Below are positions 1-9,783 of a stretch of DNA of 64,000 bases, piece after piece. The stretch comes from Pseudomonas fulva NBRC 16637 = DSM 17717 (GTDB taxonomy: Bacteria > Pseudomonadota > Gammaproteobacteria > Pseudomonadales > Pseudomonadaceae): assembly GCF_000730565.1 (NCBI RefSeq), contig NZ_BBIQ01000010.1, forward strand, positions 106,751-170,750, given 5' to 3'. The notes under the pieces are model-generated. The model saw only the letters and a list, made by a program, of their open reading frames with translations, searched no databases and was not told where the DNA came from. A program made the position numbers and the translations under genes. Within the stretch, counting starts at the first letter, position 1, and every line of letters starts with the position of its first letter.

Positions 1-185
1 GGGTGGCGCCGCCAACGCCGCCGGTCAAGGGGCGCGGCAGATGGAATGGCTACCCGGACTGTGCTAAAAATGCAGCTTCAAGCCTTTGGCTACACGCCTC
101 AAGCGAAAAGCGGCCATGGGCCCATGGGGCTTTCCTGTCGCGTGCCGCTTGCACCATGCAGCTCAATTCCCCCGGGTAGGCGTCT
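1..185. other. Upstream region of the pil-chp operon, no gene supported
   Basis: I see no convincing coding region here. A reading frame running leftwards from about 313 overlaps pilG antisense and resembles no family. A purine-rich GGGTAGG at about 175-181 lies just ahead of the pilG start and is its likely ribosome binding site. In pseudomonads gshB commonly neighbours pilG, but nothing of that gene can be identified in these bases. Confidence 0.5.
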
Positions 186-587
186 ATGGAACAACCCCTG
201 AAAGTGATGGTGATCGACGATTCACGCACCATTCGCCGCACGGCGCAGATGCTGCTCAGTGAGGTGGGCTGCGAGGTCATCACTGCCAGCGATGGCTTCG
301 ATGCCCTGGCCAAGATCGTCGATCACAACCCGGCCGTGATCTTCGTCGATGTCTTGATGCCGCGCCTGGACGGCTACCAGACGTGCGCGGTGATCAAGCA
401 GAACAGCACCTTCAAGGACGTCCCGGTGATTCTGTTGTCGTCGCGCGACGGTTTGTTCGACAAGGCCCGCGGGCGTGTGGTCGGTTCTGATCAGTTTCTG
501 ACCAAGCCGTTTACCAAGGAAGAACTGATCGAGGCAATACAGGCCCATGTGCCTGGGTTTGCCACAGCCCAACAAACAGCACCCTGA
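186..587 (+). CDS. pilG: Twitching-motility response regulator PilG (CheY-like)
   Basis: A 133-residue single-domain receiver. VIDDSRTIRRTAQMLL near residue 10 supplies the acidic pocket, VIFVDVLMPRLDGYQT near residue 55 holds the phospho-acceptor Asp, and the conserved switch Lys is in FLTKPFTKEEL near residue 105. PilG is one of two CheY-like outputs of the Pil-Chp pathway; in P. aeruginosa it is phosphorylated by ChpA and promotes type IV pilus extension and cAMP signalling. It is the first gene of an operon with pilH, pilI, pilJ, chpA and chpC, 48 bases ahead of pilH. The start is supported by GGGTAGG a few bases upstream. Family assignment is firm; the physiological output in this organism is inferred from P. 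aeruginosa. Confidence 0.93.
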   Translation: MEQPLKVMVIDDSRTIRRTAQMLLSEVGCEVITASDGFDALAKIVDHNPAVIFVDVLMPRLDGYQTCAVIKQNSTFKDVPVILLSSRDGLFDKARGRVVGSDQFLTKPFTKEELIEAIQAHVPGFATAQQTAP

Positions 588-635
588 CCGTGCCCTGCCC
601 TGGCACGGTCTTACGAATCCTGATGGGGAACCAGT

Positions 636-1001
636 ATGGCCCGCGTTCTGATTGTCGACGATTCGCCGACAGAAATGTATAAGTTGACCCAATGGCTGGA
701 AAAGCACGGGCACGAGGTACTCAAGGCCAATAACGGCGCCGATGGCGTGGCCCTTGCCCGGCAAGAGAAGCCGGATGCAGTGCTCATGGACATCGTGATG
801 CCAGGCATGAACGGCTTCCAGGCCACTCGCCAGCTCAGCAAGGACCCGGAGACCAAGGCCATTCCGGTCATTGTGGTGACCACCAAGGACCAGGAGACCG
901 ACCGCATCTGGGCGACGCGCCAGGGCGCACGTGACTTCCTGACCAAGCCCGTGGAAGAAGATGCGCTGGTGCAAAAGCTCCAAGAGGTGCTGGGGGCTTG
1001 A
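636..1001 (+). CDS. pilH: Twitching-motility response regulator PilH (CheY-like)
   Basis: A 121-residue lone receiver domain starting MARVLIVDDSPTEMYKL, with phospho-acceptor Asp in AVLMDIVMPGMNGFQAT (about residue 52) and switch Lys in FLTKPVEED (about residue 102). It is the second CheY-like protein of the Pil-Chp system, and in P. aeruginosa it opposes or buffers PilG. Its TGA stop overlaps the TTG start of pilI (TTGA at 998-1001), implying translational coupling. The short pilG-pilH gap contains GATGGGGAACC, a plausible ribosome binding site for the ATG at 636. Confidence 0.93.
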   Translation: MARVLIVDDSPTEMYKLTQWLEKHGHEVLKANNGADGVALARQEKPDAVLMDIVMPGMNGFQATRQLSKDPETKAIPVIVVTTKDQETDRIWATRQGARDFLTKPVEEDALVQKLQEVLGA

Positions 1002-1549
1002 CCACACGCCCGCAGGGGGCGTCGCTGACCGCCTTCGAACTGTTGCTGGATATCGATCGCCGCTGCCGGCTGCTGGTGGCCGACCAGCCAGCTTCGGGTG
1101 ACAGGTTGCAGCAGTGGAGCGGCATCGGTTTTCGTGTAGCCGGGCAATGGTTCGTCGCCCCCATGGGCGAGGTGGCCGAAGTGCTGCGTGAGCCCCGCAG
1201 TAGCCGAGTACCCGGTGTACAACCCTGGGTATGCGGGGTGGCCAATCTGCGTGGCCGGCTACTGCCCGTGATGGACCTGGGCCGTTTCCTCGGCCTGGGC
1301 AGTGCCGTGCCAGGCAAGCAGCGCCGCGTCCTGGTGCTCGATCACGAGGCGCTTTTCGTTGGTCTGCTGGTGGACGAAGTGGTGGGCCTGCAGCACTTTG
1401 CTATCGACAGCCTGCAACCTGCGCTGCCAGTGACCGATGCTGCCGGGCCCTTCGTTCAGGGGCGCTTCGAACGCGACCACGACTACTGGGCGATCTTCAG
1501 CCCCTTTGCCCTGGCCCAGGCACCGGGCTTTCTCGATGTGGCGTTATAG
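998..1549 (+). CDS. pilI: Pilus chemotaxis adaptor PilI (CheW-like)
   Basis: A 183-residue protein with one CheW domain. Its core motifs include GIGFRVAGQWFVAPMGEVAEVL, VCGVANLRGRLLPVMDLGRFLG and a FVGLLVDEVVGLQ segment typical of CheW scaffolds. It should couple the receptor PilJ to the kinase ChpA. The start is TTG overlapping the pilH stop, with AAGAGGTG about 10 bases upstream; the next in-frame ATG (about 1162) would remove part of the CheW domain. Pil-Chp operons normally carry PilI and ChpC as two CheW paralogues; the second lies after chpA. Confidence 0.9.
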   Translation: MTTRPQGASLTAFELLLDIDRRCRLLVADQPASGDRLQQWSGIGFRVAGQWFVAPMGEVAEVLREPRSSRVPGVQPWVCGVANLRGRLLPVMDLGRFLGLGSAVPGKQRRVLVLDHEALFVGLLVDEVVGLQHFAIDSLQPALPVTDAAGPFVQGRFERDHDYWAIFSPFALAQAPGFLDVAL

Positions 1550-1561
1550 GACCTTGCAAAC

Positions 1562-3622
1562 GTGAACCAGCCTGCTCCCCCCGTCACCGCCACCACCGTG
1601 AGCCCCCGCACCCGCAGCATTGCGCAGATCACCGTGCTGTTCCTGATCCTGATCCTCTCGATCATTCTGCTGTTCGCCAATTTCGCCTACCTCAACACCC
1701 AGTCCAACTACGACAAGCAGTACATCGGCCATGCCGGCGAGCTGCGCGTGCTGTCCCAGCGCATTGCCAAGAACGCCACTGAAGCGGCTGCCGGCAAGGG
1801 TGTGGCCTTCAGGCTGCTGTCCGATGCGCGCAACGACTTCGAGCGTCGCTGGGGCTACCTGCGCGAAGGCGACAAGGCCACTGGCCTGCCCGCAGCGCCA
1901 CCCTCGGTGCGCGAAGAAATGGAAGCGGTGCGCGATGACTGGGAGAGCCTGCGCAAGAGCACCGACACCATCCTGGCCAGCGAACAGACCGTGCTGTCCT
2001 TGCACCAGGTGGCGGCAACCCTGGCCGAAACCGTCCCGCAGTTGCAGGTCGAATACGAAAAAGTGGTCGAAATTCTGCTGCAAAGTGGCGCCCCGGCCAG
2101 CCAGGTCGCCGTGGCTCAGCGCCAACTGCTGTTGGCCGAACGTATCCTGGGGTCGGTCAATACCGTACTGGCCGGCGATGCGGCGGCGGCGCAGGCCGCC
2201 GATGCCTTCGGCCGTGATGCCGGCCGCTTCGGCCAGGTGCTCGAGGGCATGCTCAAGGGCGACGCTGGCATTGGCGTTACCCGTGTCGAGGACGCCGATG
2301 CCAGGGCGCGGCTGGCGGAAATCGCCGAGCTGTTCCAGTTCGTGGCCGGCTCGGTCGATGAAATTCTCGAAACCTCGCCGGAGCTGTTCCGGGTGCGGGA
2401 GGCGGCCGGCAGCATCTTCAGCCTGTCGCAGACCTTGCTCGAGGAAGCCTCGCACCTGGCCAACGGGTTCGAAAACCTGGCCAGCGGGCGCACGCTCGAT
2501 ACCGTTGGGGGGTATGCACTGGGCTTGTTGGCGCTGGCCTCGATCATCCTCATCGGCCTGGTCATGGTGCGCACCACCAACCGTCAGTTGCGTGAGACCG
2601 CCGAAAAGAACGAACGCAACCAGCAGGCGATCATGCGCCTGCTCGATGAAATCGAAGAGTTGGCAGATGGCGACCTGACGGTGACCGTGTCGGTGACCGA
2701 AGACTTCACCGGCGCCATTGCCGACTCCATCAACTATTCCGTCGACCAATTGCGCGACCTGGTCGCCACCATCAACCACAGCGCGGTGCAGGTCGCCTCG
2801 GCGGTGCAGGATACGCAGAACACGGCCCGCCAGTTGGCCAAGGCATCCGAGCAACAGGCCGAGCAGATCAGCGAGGCCTCCGAGGCAGTCGGGGACATGG
2901 TCGAGTCGATCGACCGTGTTTCGGCCCATGCCTACGAGTCGGCCAAGGTCGCCGAGCGGTCCGTGGCCATTGCCAACAAAGGCAATGAGGTGGTGCACAA
3001 CACCATCGACGGCATGAACAACATTCGCGAGCAGATCCAGGACACCGCCAAGCGCATCAAGCGCCTGGGCGAATCGTCCCAGGAGATCGGCGATATCGTG
3101 AGCCTGATCGACGACATTGCCGACCAGACCAATATCCTGGCCTTGAACGCCGCGATCCAGGCCTCGCTGGCCGGTGAGGCAGGGCGGGGGTTCGCCGTGG
3201 TCGCGGACGAGGTCCAGCGCCTGGCCGAGCGCTCGTCCTCTGCCACGCGGCAGATCGAAGCCCTGGTGCGGACCATTCAGGCCGACACCAACGAAGCGGT
3301 CATTTCCATGGAACAGACCACGGCCGAAGTCGTGCGCGGCGCCAGGCTGGCGCAGGACGCCGGCGTGGCGCTGGCTGAGATCGAAGGGGTTTCGCAGAAC
3401 CTTGCCGACCTTATCCACAGCATTTCCGATGCGGCCCAATTGCAGACGTCCTCGGCGGGCCAGATCTCACACACCATGGCCGTCATCCAGCAGATCACCG
3501 CCCAGACGTCCGCAGGCTCCAGCGCCACCGCCGACAGCATTCGTCACCTGGCGCGCATGGCCAGCGAGATGCGCCGCTCGGTCTCCGGATTCACCCTGCC
3601 GGCACCTGCCGAGCCCCATTGA
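1562..3622 (+). CDS. pilJ: Methyl-accepting chemotaxis receptor PilJ
   Basis: A 686-residue transmembrane receptor starting at GTG. One membrane segment is at about residues 19-42 ([16 protein letters not shown]) and the second at about 317-338 ([19 protein letters not shown]). They flank a helical periplasmic region with PilJ-type repeats ([27 protein letters not shown]). A HAMP-like linker and a full cytoplasmic signalling domain follow, with the hairpin tip [34 protein letters not shown] split around residue 530. It should sense surface or pilus state and control ChpA through PilI/ChpC. It lies 12 bases after pilI and 3 bases before chpA. In P. aeruginosa pilK (CheR-like) follows pilJ, but no such gene is present here, so adaptation by methylation would need another methyltransferase. 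Confidence 0.94.
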   Translation: MNQPAPPVTATTVSPRTRSIAQITVLFLILILSIILLFANFAYLNTQSNYDKQYIGHAGELRVLSQRIAKNATEAAAGKGVAFRLLSDARNDFERRWGYLREGDKATGLPAAPPSVREEMEAVRDDWESLRKSTDTILASEQTVLSLHQVAATLAETVPQLQVEYEKVVEILLQSGAPASQVAVAQRQLLLAERILGSVNTVLAGDAAAAQAADAFGRDAGRFGQVLEGMLKGDAGIGVTRVEDADARARLAEIAELFQFVAGSVDEILETSPELFRVREAAGSIFSLSQTLLEEASHLANGFENLASGRTLDTVGGYALGLLALASIILIGLVMVRTTNRQLRETAEKNERNQQAIMRLLDEIEELADGDLTVTVSVTEDFTGAIADSINYSVDQLRDLVATINHSAVQVASAVQDTQNTARQLAKASEQQAEQISEASEAVGDMVESIDRVSAHAYESAKVAERSVAIANKGNEVVHNTIDGMNNIREQIQDTAKRIKRLGESSQEIGDIVSLIDDIADQTNILALNAAIQASLAGEAGRGFAVVADEVQRLAERSSSATRQIEALVRTIQADTNEAVISMEQTTAEVVRGARLAQDAGVALAEIEGVSQNLADLIHSISDAAQLQTSSAGQISHTMAVIQQITAQTSAGSSATADSIRHLARMASEMRRSVSGFTLPAPAEPH

Positions 3623-3625
3623 GAA

Positions 3626-6600
3626 ATGCCCATGTCCACGCCCATGCCCGGCCCCATTGCTGGCCCCGCCCGCCACGATACCGTGGGCCTGGCCTGGACC
3701 AAGGCTGCCCTGCTCGATTGCCTGGGGCAGGGGCGCCAGGCGCTGGAACGCTTTGCTGGCGAGCCTGAAGACCTGTCGCTACTCACCTTCGTGGCGGACA
3801 ACCTGCACCAGGTGCACGGTTGCCTGGTGATGCTGGAGTTGCCTGGGGCAACGCGCCTTGCCCAGGAGCTGGAGATGCTCGTGACCGACCTGGCCAACGG
3901 TAAGGTCACCCCGCGAGGCGACTGCCTGGGCGCGTTGTTCAAGGGCCTGGAGCTGTTGCCTTCCTACCTGGAACGTCTGCGCGGTGCACGCCATGACTTG
4001 CCACTGGTGATGTTGCCGCTCCTGAACCAGCTACGTGCCTGCCGGGGCGCGGAACCGGTGGTTCATGGCCGCCTGCTCGGCAATGCAGGCCAGCGTCTGG
4101 CAGGTGCCCAGGACCTGGCGAACCTTGACGTGTCATTGGGCAACTGGCGCGAGCAGTTGCAGGCTGGGGAGGGCCGCGACGCGCTAAGGTCGGTAGTGGC
4201 GGCATTGTGTGACGACCTCATGCGCATCAAGGACCGCCTGGACCAGTTCGTGCGCAGCGACCGGCAGCACAATGAACAACTGGAGGTGTTGCTCGCGCCC
4301 CTGCGCCACGTGGCCGATACCCTGGCCGTGCTGGGTTTCCAGCAGCCGCGTCGGGTCATCATCGATCAAGTGATGACGCTGCAAGGGCTGGCCGAGGGCG
4401 ATCGGGCCGTGGATGACGCGGTGCTGATGGATGTGGCGGGGGCCTTGTTGTACGTGGAAGCCACGCTCAACGGCATGGTCGGACCACTCGAAGAAGGGGG
4501 GGAGCCAGGCCTGCCGGGCGCCGATGTCGCCGAGATTCGCCTGGTCGTGCTGCGAGAGTCGCTGAACGTGTTGCAGCAGGCCAAGGACCTGATGGGCGAT
4601 TGCCTGGAGTCGGGCTGGCCCCGTCAGCACCTGCAGGCCTTGCCAGGCTTGCTCCAGCAGGTGCGCGGCGCCCTGGCCATGCTGATGTTGCCGGCCGCTG
4701 CCGAGGTGTTCGCGCGCTGCACGGTGTTTGTCCAGGGCTGGGTACAACAGGCGCAGGCCGACCCCTCGTCCGAGGAACTGACGCTGCTGGCCGAAGCCTT
4801 GAGCGCTGGCGAATGCTATCTGCAATGGCGCGTGGCCGACCCGCTGGCCGACGCTCAGCGCTTCATCGTCATGGCTCGCGAGCGCCTGGGGGCGTTGGGC
4901 GTGCACTGTTCCACCGTTGAAGAGCATGCCGATCTGGAAGAGGCGGACGGCCTTCAGGACGAATTGCGTGGCGTATTCATCGAAGAAGCCCAAGCATTGC
5001 TTCAGGACATTGAGCGGCACTGGTTGACTTGGCGTGCCGACCACCAGCAGCACAACGCGCTGATCGAAGTGCATAGGGCATTGCATACGCTCAAGGGCGC
5101 AGGCCGCCTGGTGCATGCCCAGGCGTTGGCAGAGCTGGCCTGGGCCGCCGAGCACTTGCTCAACCGTGTGCTTGCCGGCCGCAACGTGCTTGGTGCGGAC
5201 GGGCAGATGGCGCTTGAGCAAGCGTTCGCGCAACTGCCCGAGGTGCTCGCCGACTTCGCCGCGGGGCACCTGCCGCATGTGAGCGCTGTACAGCAACTGG
5301 TGGGCCACCTGCATGCCCTTGCCGAGCGCGACCTGCCAGCCGCGGCCAGCGCGCAGGGGCTCGACCCGCAGTTACTGGACATCTTCCGTGGCGAGGCCCA
5401 AGGCCACCTGGCCAGCCTCGACGGGTTCCTGGCAAATGCCCAGCACGGCGTCCCTGTAGACGACGCCCTGCAGCGGGCCTTGCACACCCTCAAGGGCAGT
5501 GCGGCCATGGCCGGAGTTGTGCCCATCGCCGAACTTGCCACCGTGTTCGACCGACTGGTGCGCGAGTACAAGGCGCACGACCTGCTGCTCGATGAAACGG
5601 AGCTGCACTGGCTCAAGTCCGCCGCCTCGATGTTCGGGCAGGGCCTGGCGCAGTTATCCACCACCCCGTTCGAGCCACTGCCTGGTGCGGCCCAATTGAT
5701 CGAGCAGGTCGAGTTGGCCATCGATATGCGCATCGCCGCCCTGGGCGGCGATGCGCATGCCTCGACCGGCAACGCCCGCGACCCGCAACAGGTCGCAGCT
5801 TTCCTGTCGCAAGCCATGGATCGTTTGCTGGACGCCGAGTCGTTGCTGGCCGACTGGCAGCGGCGCCCGGCTCAACGGGCGGCCTTGGAGACACTGCTCG
5901 ATGACATGACCGAGCTTGCCCATGCCGCCCATTCGGCCGATCTGTGGCAGGTCGATGAGGTGTGCGAAGCCTTGCTGGACCTGTACGGTGCCGTGGAGGA
6001 GGGCAGCCTGCCTGCCGATGCGCAGTTCTTCACCCATGCCCAGCACGCCCACGAGGCGCTGCTGGACATGCTCGACGAGCTGGCCGCCGGCCAGGACGTC
6101 GTCCCGCGTACGCCGCTGGTGGCTCGCCTGCGCGAACTTCAGGGGCAAGGGCTTGCACCCGATGCCACCGGGCGCGTGGGCCTCGACAGCGTCACACCGC
6201 TGCACCCGGACATGGACGTGCCACTGATCGACACGCCAGCCCCAGACCTGGCCCTCGACCCCGCGCCAGTGCCGCCGTCACAAGCTCCGGAAAGCGCCGG
6301 GGAAGAGCTGATGGAGGTTTTCCTCGAAGAAAGCTCGGACATCGTCGAGAGCGCCGCTGCAGCGCTGGCGCGATGGCAGGCCGACCCGCGCAGCACGGTG
6401 GAGGTGGACAACCTGATGCGCGACCTGCACACCCTCAAAGGGGTGGCACGCATGGTCGAAATCGGCCCCATCGGTGACCTGGCCCATGAGCTGGAATTTT
6501 TGTACGAGTTGCTCGCGGCAGGGCGCCTGCCACCGAGCGGGGCCCTGTTCTCGCTGTTGCAGAACTGCCACGACCGCCTGGCGCACATGCTCGATGCGGT

Positions 6601-8581
6601 GCGCCTGGGGCAACCGCTGCACGCCGCCACGGCGCTGATCGATTACATCCGCAACTTCAGCAGCGCAGGCCTGACCGACAGCGCGGCCGGCACCAGCCCG
6701 GTCGAAACTGCCGCCAGCGAAGGTCCGGCAGTAACCCCCGAGCGAGTGCCGGGGGACATGGTCAAGGTCGATGCCGAATTGCTGGACGACCTGGGCAACC
6801 TGGCCGGTGAGCACTCGATCATCCGTGGACGCATCGAGCAGCAGGTCAATGACGCCCAGTTCACCCTCAACGAAATGGAAACCACGCTCGAGCGCATGCG
6901 TGACCAGCTGCTGCGCCTGGATATCGAAACTCAGGGGCGGATCTCCAGCCGCCAGCAGCTGGAGGGCGATGTCTATGAAGACTTCGACCCACTGGAAATG
7001 GACCGTCACTCCCAGCTGCAGCAGTTGTCGCGGGCGCTGTTCGAGTCGGCCTCGGACCTGCTGGACCTGAAGGAAACCATGGCCCAGCGCGCCCAGGAAG
7101 CCTACGGCCTGCTCCAGCAGCAGGCGCGGGTCAACAGCCAGTTGCAGGAGGGCCTGACGGCAACGTTGATGGTGCCTTTCGAACGCCTGGTGCCGCGCTT
7201 GCAGCGCGTGGTGCGGCAGGTGGCGAGCGAGCTGGGCAAGCAGGTCGAGCTGGTGGTGGGCAACGCCGAGGGCGAGCTGGACCGCAGTGTGCTGGAACGC
7301 ATGGTGGCGCCGCTTGAACACATGTTGCGCAATGCCGTCGACCATGGCCTGGAAAGCCGCGAAGCCCGATTGGCTGCGGGTAAGCCTGAGCAGGGCACGA
7401 TCCACCTAAACCTGCTGCACGAGGGGGCGGACATCGTCATCGAGATGACCGACGATGGCGCCGGCGTACCCCTACAAGCCGTCCGACTCAAGGCGATCAA
7501 GCGCGGCCTGCTCGACCCGCAGGCACAGCTGAGCGACCACGAGATACTGCAGTTCATCCTCAGGCCGGGCTTTTCCACGGCCGAAAAGATCACGCAGATC
7601 TCAGGGCGAGGCCTGGGCATGGACGTGGTCCACGAGGAGGTCAAGCAGTTGGGCGGCTCGATGACCATCGAGTCGGCCCAGGGCAAAGGGGCGCGTTTTC
7701 AGATTCGCCTGCCGTTCACGGTGTCGATCAACCGCGCGCTGATGGTGCACCTGGGCGACGAGCAGTACGCCATCCCGCTCAACACCATCGAAGGCATCGT
7801 GAGGGTACCGCCCGCTGAGCTGGCAGGTTGCTACGAGCAGGAGCCGCCGCGCTACACCTACGGAGGCCATCAGTACCAGCTGCGCTACCTGGGCGAGCTG
7901 GTGCAGGGCGCGCCGCGTCCTACGCTGCTGGGCCAGAGCGTGCCGCTGCCCTTGTTGCTGGTGCATTCACAGGAGCAGTCGTTCGCCATTCAGGTCGACA
8001 GCCTGTCGCCCAGCCGGGAGATCGTGGTCAAAAGCCTGGGCCCGCAGTTTGCGGCCGTTGCCGGCCTGTCGGGTGCAACGCTGCTGGGGGATGGGCGCGT
8101 CGTGTTGATTCTCGACCTGTTGGGGCAATTGCGTGGCCAGCAACGGCGGCTTGCTCGTTTGCCTGGAGGCACGCCGCGTGGGTTGCTGCCGGCAGCGACC
8201 CCGGACCGCACCTTGCTGGTGATGGTGGTAGACGATTCGGTCACGGTGCGCAAGGTCACCAGCCGCCTGCTTGAGCGCCATGGCATGAGCGTGATCACCG
8301 CCAAGGACGGGGTGGATGCCATGGCGGTGCTGGAAGGGCACCGGCCCGATGTGTTGCTGCTGGATATCGAAATGCCGCGCATGGACGGTTTCGAAGTGGC
8401 GACCCGCATTCGCCAGGACGCCCGCCTCAAGGCGCTGCCCATCATCATGATCACCTCGCGTACGGGGCACAAGCACCGCGACCGAGCCATGGCCATCGGG
8501 GTCAACGAATACCTCGGCAAGCCTTATCAGGAGTCGGTCTTGCTGCACAGCATCCTCCGGTGGAGCCAGTCCCATGCTTGA
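3626..8581 (+). CDS. chpA: Hybrid chemotaxis kinase ChpA/PilL, short form
   Basis: A 1651-residue CheA-type hybrid histidine kinase. Canonical phosphotransfer motifs are HTLKGAGRLV (about residue 482), HTLKGSAAMAG (about 619) and HTLKGVARMV (about 934), with further degenerate Hpt-like helices between them. The catalytic core has an N box (MLRNAVDHGLE, about 1232), G1 (DDGAGVP) and the GRGLGMDVV glycine box (about 1330). A CheW-like regulatory domain spans about 1365-1510 and a C-terminal receiver about 1530-1648 (VVDDSVTVRKV, LLLDIEMPRMDGFE, LGKPYQ). P. aeruginosa ChpA is near 2,470 residues with more Xpt modules, so this is a reduced version. The start is 3 bases after pilJ (an alternative ATG lies 6 bases further in), and the 3' end overlaps chpC by 8 bases. 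Confidence 0.93.
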   Translation: MPMSTPMPGPIAGPARHDTVGLAWTKAALLDCLGQGRQALERFAGEPEDLSLLTFVADNLHQVHGCLVMLELPGATRLAQELEMLVTDLANGKVTPRGDCLGALFKGLELLPSYLERLRGARHDLPLVMLPLLNQLRACRGAEPVVHGRLLGNAGQRLAGAQDLANLDVSLGNWREQLQAGEGRDALRSVVAALCDDLMRIKDRLDQFVRSDRQHNEQLEVLLAPLRHVADTLAVLGFQQPRRVIIDQVMTLQGLAEGDRAVDDAVLMDVAGALLYVEATLNGMVGPLEEGGEPGLPGADVAEIRLVVLRESLNVLQQAKDLMGDCLESGWPRQHLQALPGLLQQVRGALAMLMLPAAAEVFARCTVFVQGWVQQAQADPSSEELTLLAEALSAGECYLQWRVADPLADAQRFIVMARERLGALGVHCSTVEEHADLEEADGLQDELRGVFIEEAQALLQDIERHWLTWRADHQQHNALIEVHRALHTLKGAGRLVHAQALAELAWAAEHLLNRVLAGRNVLGADGQMALEQAFAQLPEVLADFAAGHLPHVSAVQQLVGHLHALAERDLPAAASAQGLDPQLLDIFRGEAQGHLASLDGFLANAQHGVPVDDALQRALHTLKGSAAMAGVVPIAELATVFDRLVREYKAHDLLLDETELHWLKSAASMFGQGLAQLSTTPFEPLPGAAQLIEQVELAIDMRIAALGGDAHASTGNARDPQQVAAFLSQAMDRLLDAESLLADWQRRPAQRAALETLLDDMTELAHAAHSADLWQVDEVCEALLDLYGAVEEGSLPADAQFFTHAQHAHEALLDMLDELAAGQDVVPRTPLVARLRELQGQGLAPDATGRVGLDSVTPLHPDMDVPLIDTPAPDLALDPAPVPPSQAPESAGEELMEVFLEESSDIVESAAAALARWQADPRSTVEVDNLMRDLHTLKGVARMVEIGPIGDLAHELEFLYELLAAGRLPPSGALFSLLQNCHDRLAHMLDAVRLGQPLHAATALIDYIRNFSSAGLTDSAAGTSPVETAASEGPAVTPERVPGDMVKVDAELLDDLGNLAGEHSIIRGRIEQQVNDAQFTLNEMETTLERMRDQLLRLDIETQGRISSRQQLEGDVYEDFDPLEMDRHSQLQQLSRALFESASDLLDLKETMAQRAQEAYGLLQQQARVNSQLQEGLTATLMVPFERLVPRLQRVVRQVASELGKQVELVVGNAEGELDRSVLERMVAPLEHMLRNAVDHGLESREARLAAGKPEQGTIHLNLLHEGADIVIEMTDDGAGVPLQAVRLKAIKRGLLDPQAQLSDHEILQFILRPGFSTAEKITQISGRGLGMDVVHEEVKQLGGSMTIESAQGKGARFQIRLPFTVSINRALMVHLGDEQYAIPLNTIEGIVRVPPAELAGCYEQEPPRYTYGGHQYQLRYLGELVQGAPRPTLLGQSVPLPLLLVHSQEQSFAIQVDSLSPSREIVVKSLGPQFAAVAGLSGATLLGDGRVVLILDLLGQLRGQQRRLARLPGGTPRGLLPAATPDRTLLVMVVDDSVTVRKVTSRLLERHGMSVITAKDGVDAMAVLEGHRPDVLLLDIEMPRMDGFEVATRIRQDARLKALPIIMITSRTGHKHRDRAMAIGVNEYLGKPYQESVLLHSILRWSQSHA

Positions 8582-9056
8582 ACTGATAGCCGGGCAGCGC
8601 AGCAGCCTTACCGGGCTGTTGCTGCCATTGGGCGACCGTACGTTGGTGCTGCCCAATGTGGCCGTAGCCGAACTCAGTGGGCTGCGCAATGTAGCGTGTC
8701 AGCGCGGTGACCTGCCCTGGCACCTGGGCTGGGTCGACTGGCGCCAGCAGCGCTTGCCCCTGATCGGTTTCGAAGCGGCCTGTGACAGCCATACGCCCTG
8801 TGGAGAACGGGCCCGTGTGGTGGTGCTCAACGCACTGGGCGACACGGGGTTGCGTTACCTGGCCTTGTTGCTGCAAGACATACCGCGCTCGTGCAAGCTC
8901 GACAGCCAGCTCAACTACGTTGACGTGACGTTGGCACCCCTTGAGTTGGCCGCTGTCCAGGTAGGGGATCAGGTGGCGCGCGTGCCTGACCTGGTCGGGC
9001 TCGAGCGCCTGGTCAGGGACGCACAGCGCAGCGGCAGGCTGCAAACGCCGGGTTAG
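8574..9056 (+). CDS. chpC: CheW-like protein ChpC
   Basis: A 160-residue CheW-domain protein. LTGLLLPLGDRTLVLPNVAVAEL, WHLGWVDWRQQRLPLIGFE and LRYLALLLQDIPRS match the two-barrel CheW fold. It begins inside the last codons of chpA (8-base overlap) with CCGGTGGAG upstream, so it is translationally coupled and closes the operon. In P. aeruginosa ChpC is the second CheW homologue of Pil-Chp and helps couple particular stimuli to ChpA. ChpB, the methylesterase that precedes chpC there, is missing here. Confidence 0.85.
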   Translation: MLELIAGQRSSLTGLLLPLGDRTLVLPNVAVAELSGLRNVACQRGDLPWHLGWVDWRQQRLPLIGFEAACDSHTPCGERARVVVLNALGDTGLRYLALLLQDIPRSCKLDSQLNYVDVTLAPLELAAVQVGDQVARVPDLVGLERLVRDAQRSGRLQTPG

Positions 9057-9124
9057 AGCGTGCCGCCGGTACGCGTCGAGTGTCGTGGCTGAAACTAGCT
9101 GGGTTTCGAAAGGTCTTTAAGTGC

Positions 9125-9742
9125 ATGTATTACGGTGAACGCTTCAATGCCTGGACCCACTTGGTGGGTGCGTTGCTGGCAGGCCTCGGTGCCCTCTGGC
9201 TGATCATCGGCGCCATCTTGCAGGGGGACCCCTGGAAGATCGTCAGTTTCTCCATCTACGGTGGCACGCTGCTGTTGCTGTACAGCATTTCCACGCTGTA
9301 TCACAGCACGCGAGGGCGGGCGAAGGTGATCATGCGCAAGCTCGATCACCTCTCCATCTACCTGCTGATAGCCGGGAGCTACACGCCCTTCTGCCTGATC
9401 AGCCTGCGCGGGCCCTGGGGCTGGAGCCTGTTCGGCATCGTCTGGGGGCTGGCCGTACTGGGCATGTTGCAGGAAATCAAGCCCCGCTCCGAAGCACGCG
9501 TCTTGTCCATCGTGATCTACGCCGTGATGGGCTGGATCGTGCTGGTCGCGGTCAACCCGTTGCTGGAGGCGCTGGGTACGGCCGGTTTTGCCTGGTTGGC
9601 CGCAGGGGGCGTGTTCTACACCGTGGGCATCATATTTTTCGCATTCGACCGGCGCTTTCGCCACTGGCATGGCATCTGGCACCTGTTCGTGATTGCCGGC
9701 AGCCTGATGCATTTCGTGGCAGTGTCGCACTACGTGCGCTGA
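9125..9742 (+). CDS. TrhA/hemolysin III family membrane protein
   Basis: A 205-residue integral membrane protein with about seven hydrophobic helices and the family motifs MYYGERFNAWTHLVGA at the N-terminus, SISTLYHS, LDHLSIYLLIAGSYTPF and the C-terminal HGIWHLFVIAGSLMHF. These His and Asp residues are the metal-binding set of the PAQR/hemolysin III superfamily. Despite the family name, bacterial members act in membrane-lipid or fluidity homeostasis and are not proven toxins. I chose ATG 9125 over an in-frame GTG at 9080 because family members begin MYYGERFN and GAAAGG lies 11-16 bases upstream. It is convergent with rsmE; the 41-base gap holds a weak GAGCAG/CTGCTC hairpin. Confidence 0.88.
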   Translation: MYYGERFNAWTHLVGALLAGLGALWLIIGAILQGDPWKIVSFSIYGGTLLLLYSISTLYHSTRGRAKVIMRKLDHLSIYLLIAGSYTPFCLISLRGPWGWSLFGIVWGLAVLGMLQEIKPRSEARVLSIVIYAVMGWIVLVAVNPLLEALGTAGFAWLAAGGVFYTVGIIFFAFDRRFRHWHGIWHLFVIAGSLMHFVAVSHYVR

Positions 9743-9783
9743 TGAACCCAGCCTGTGAGCAGCCTCTGCTCCCCTGAGAAGGC

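Noticed and set aside
1544..3439. A 631-residue minus-strand frame opposite pilJ
   Set aside because: Antisense shadow; the plus strand has a complete methyl-accepting receptor.
9080..9124. A GTG start giving a 15-residue longer TrhA-like protein
   Set aside because: Family members begin at MYYGERFN, and the ribosome binding site is placed for ATG 9125.
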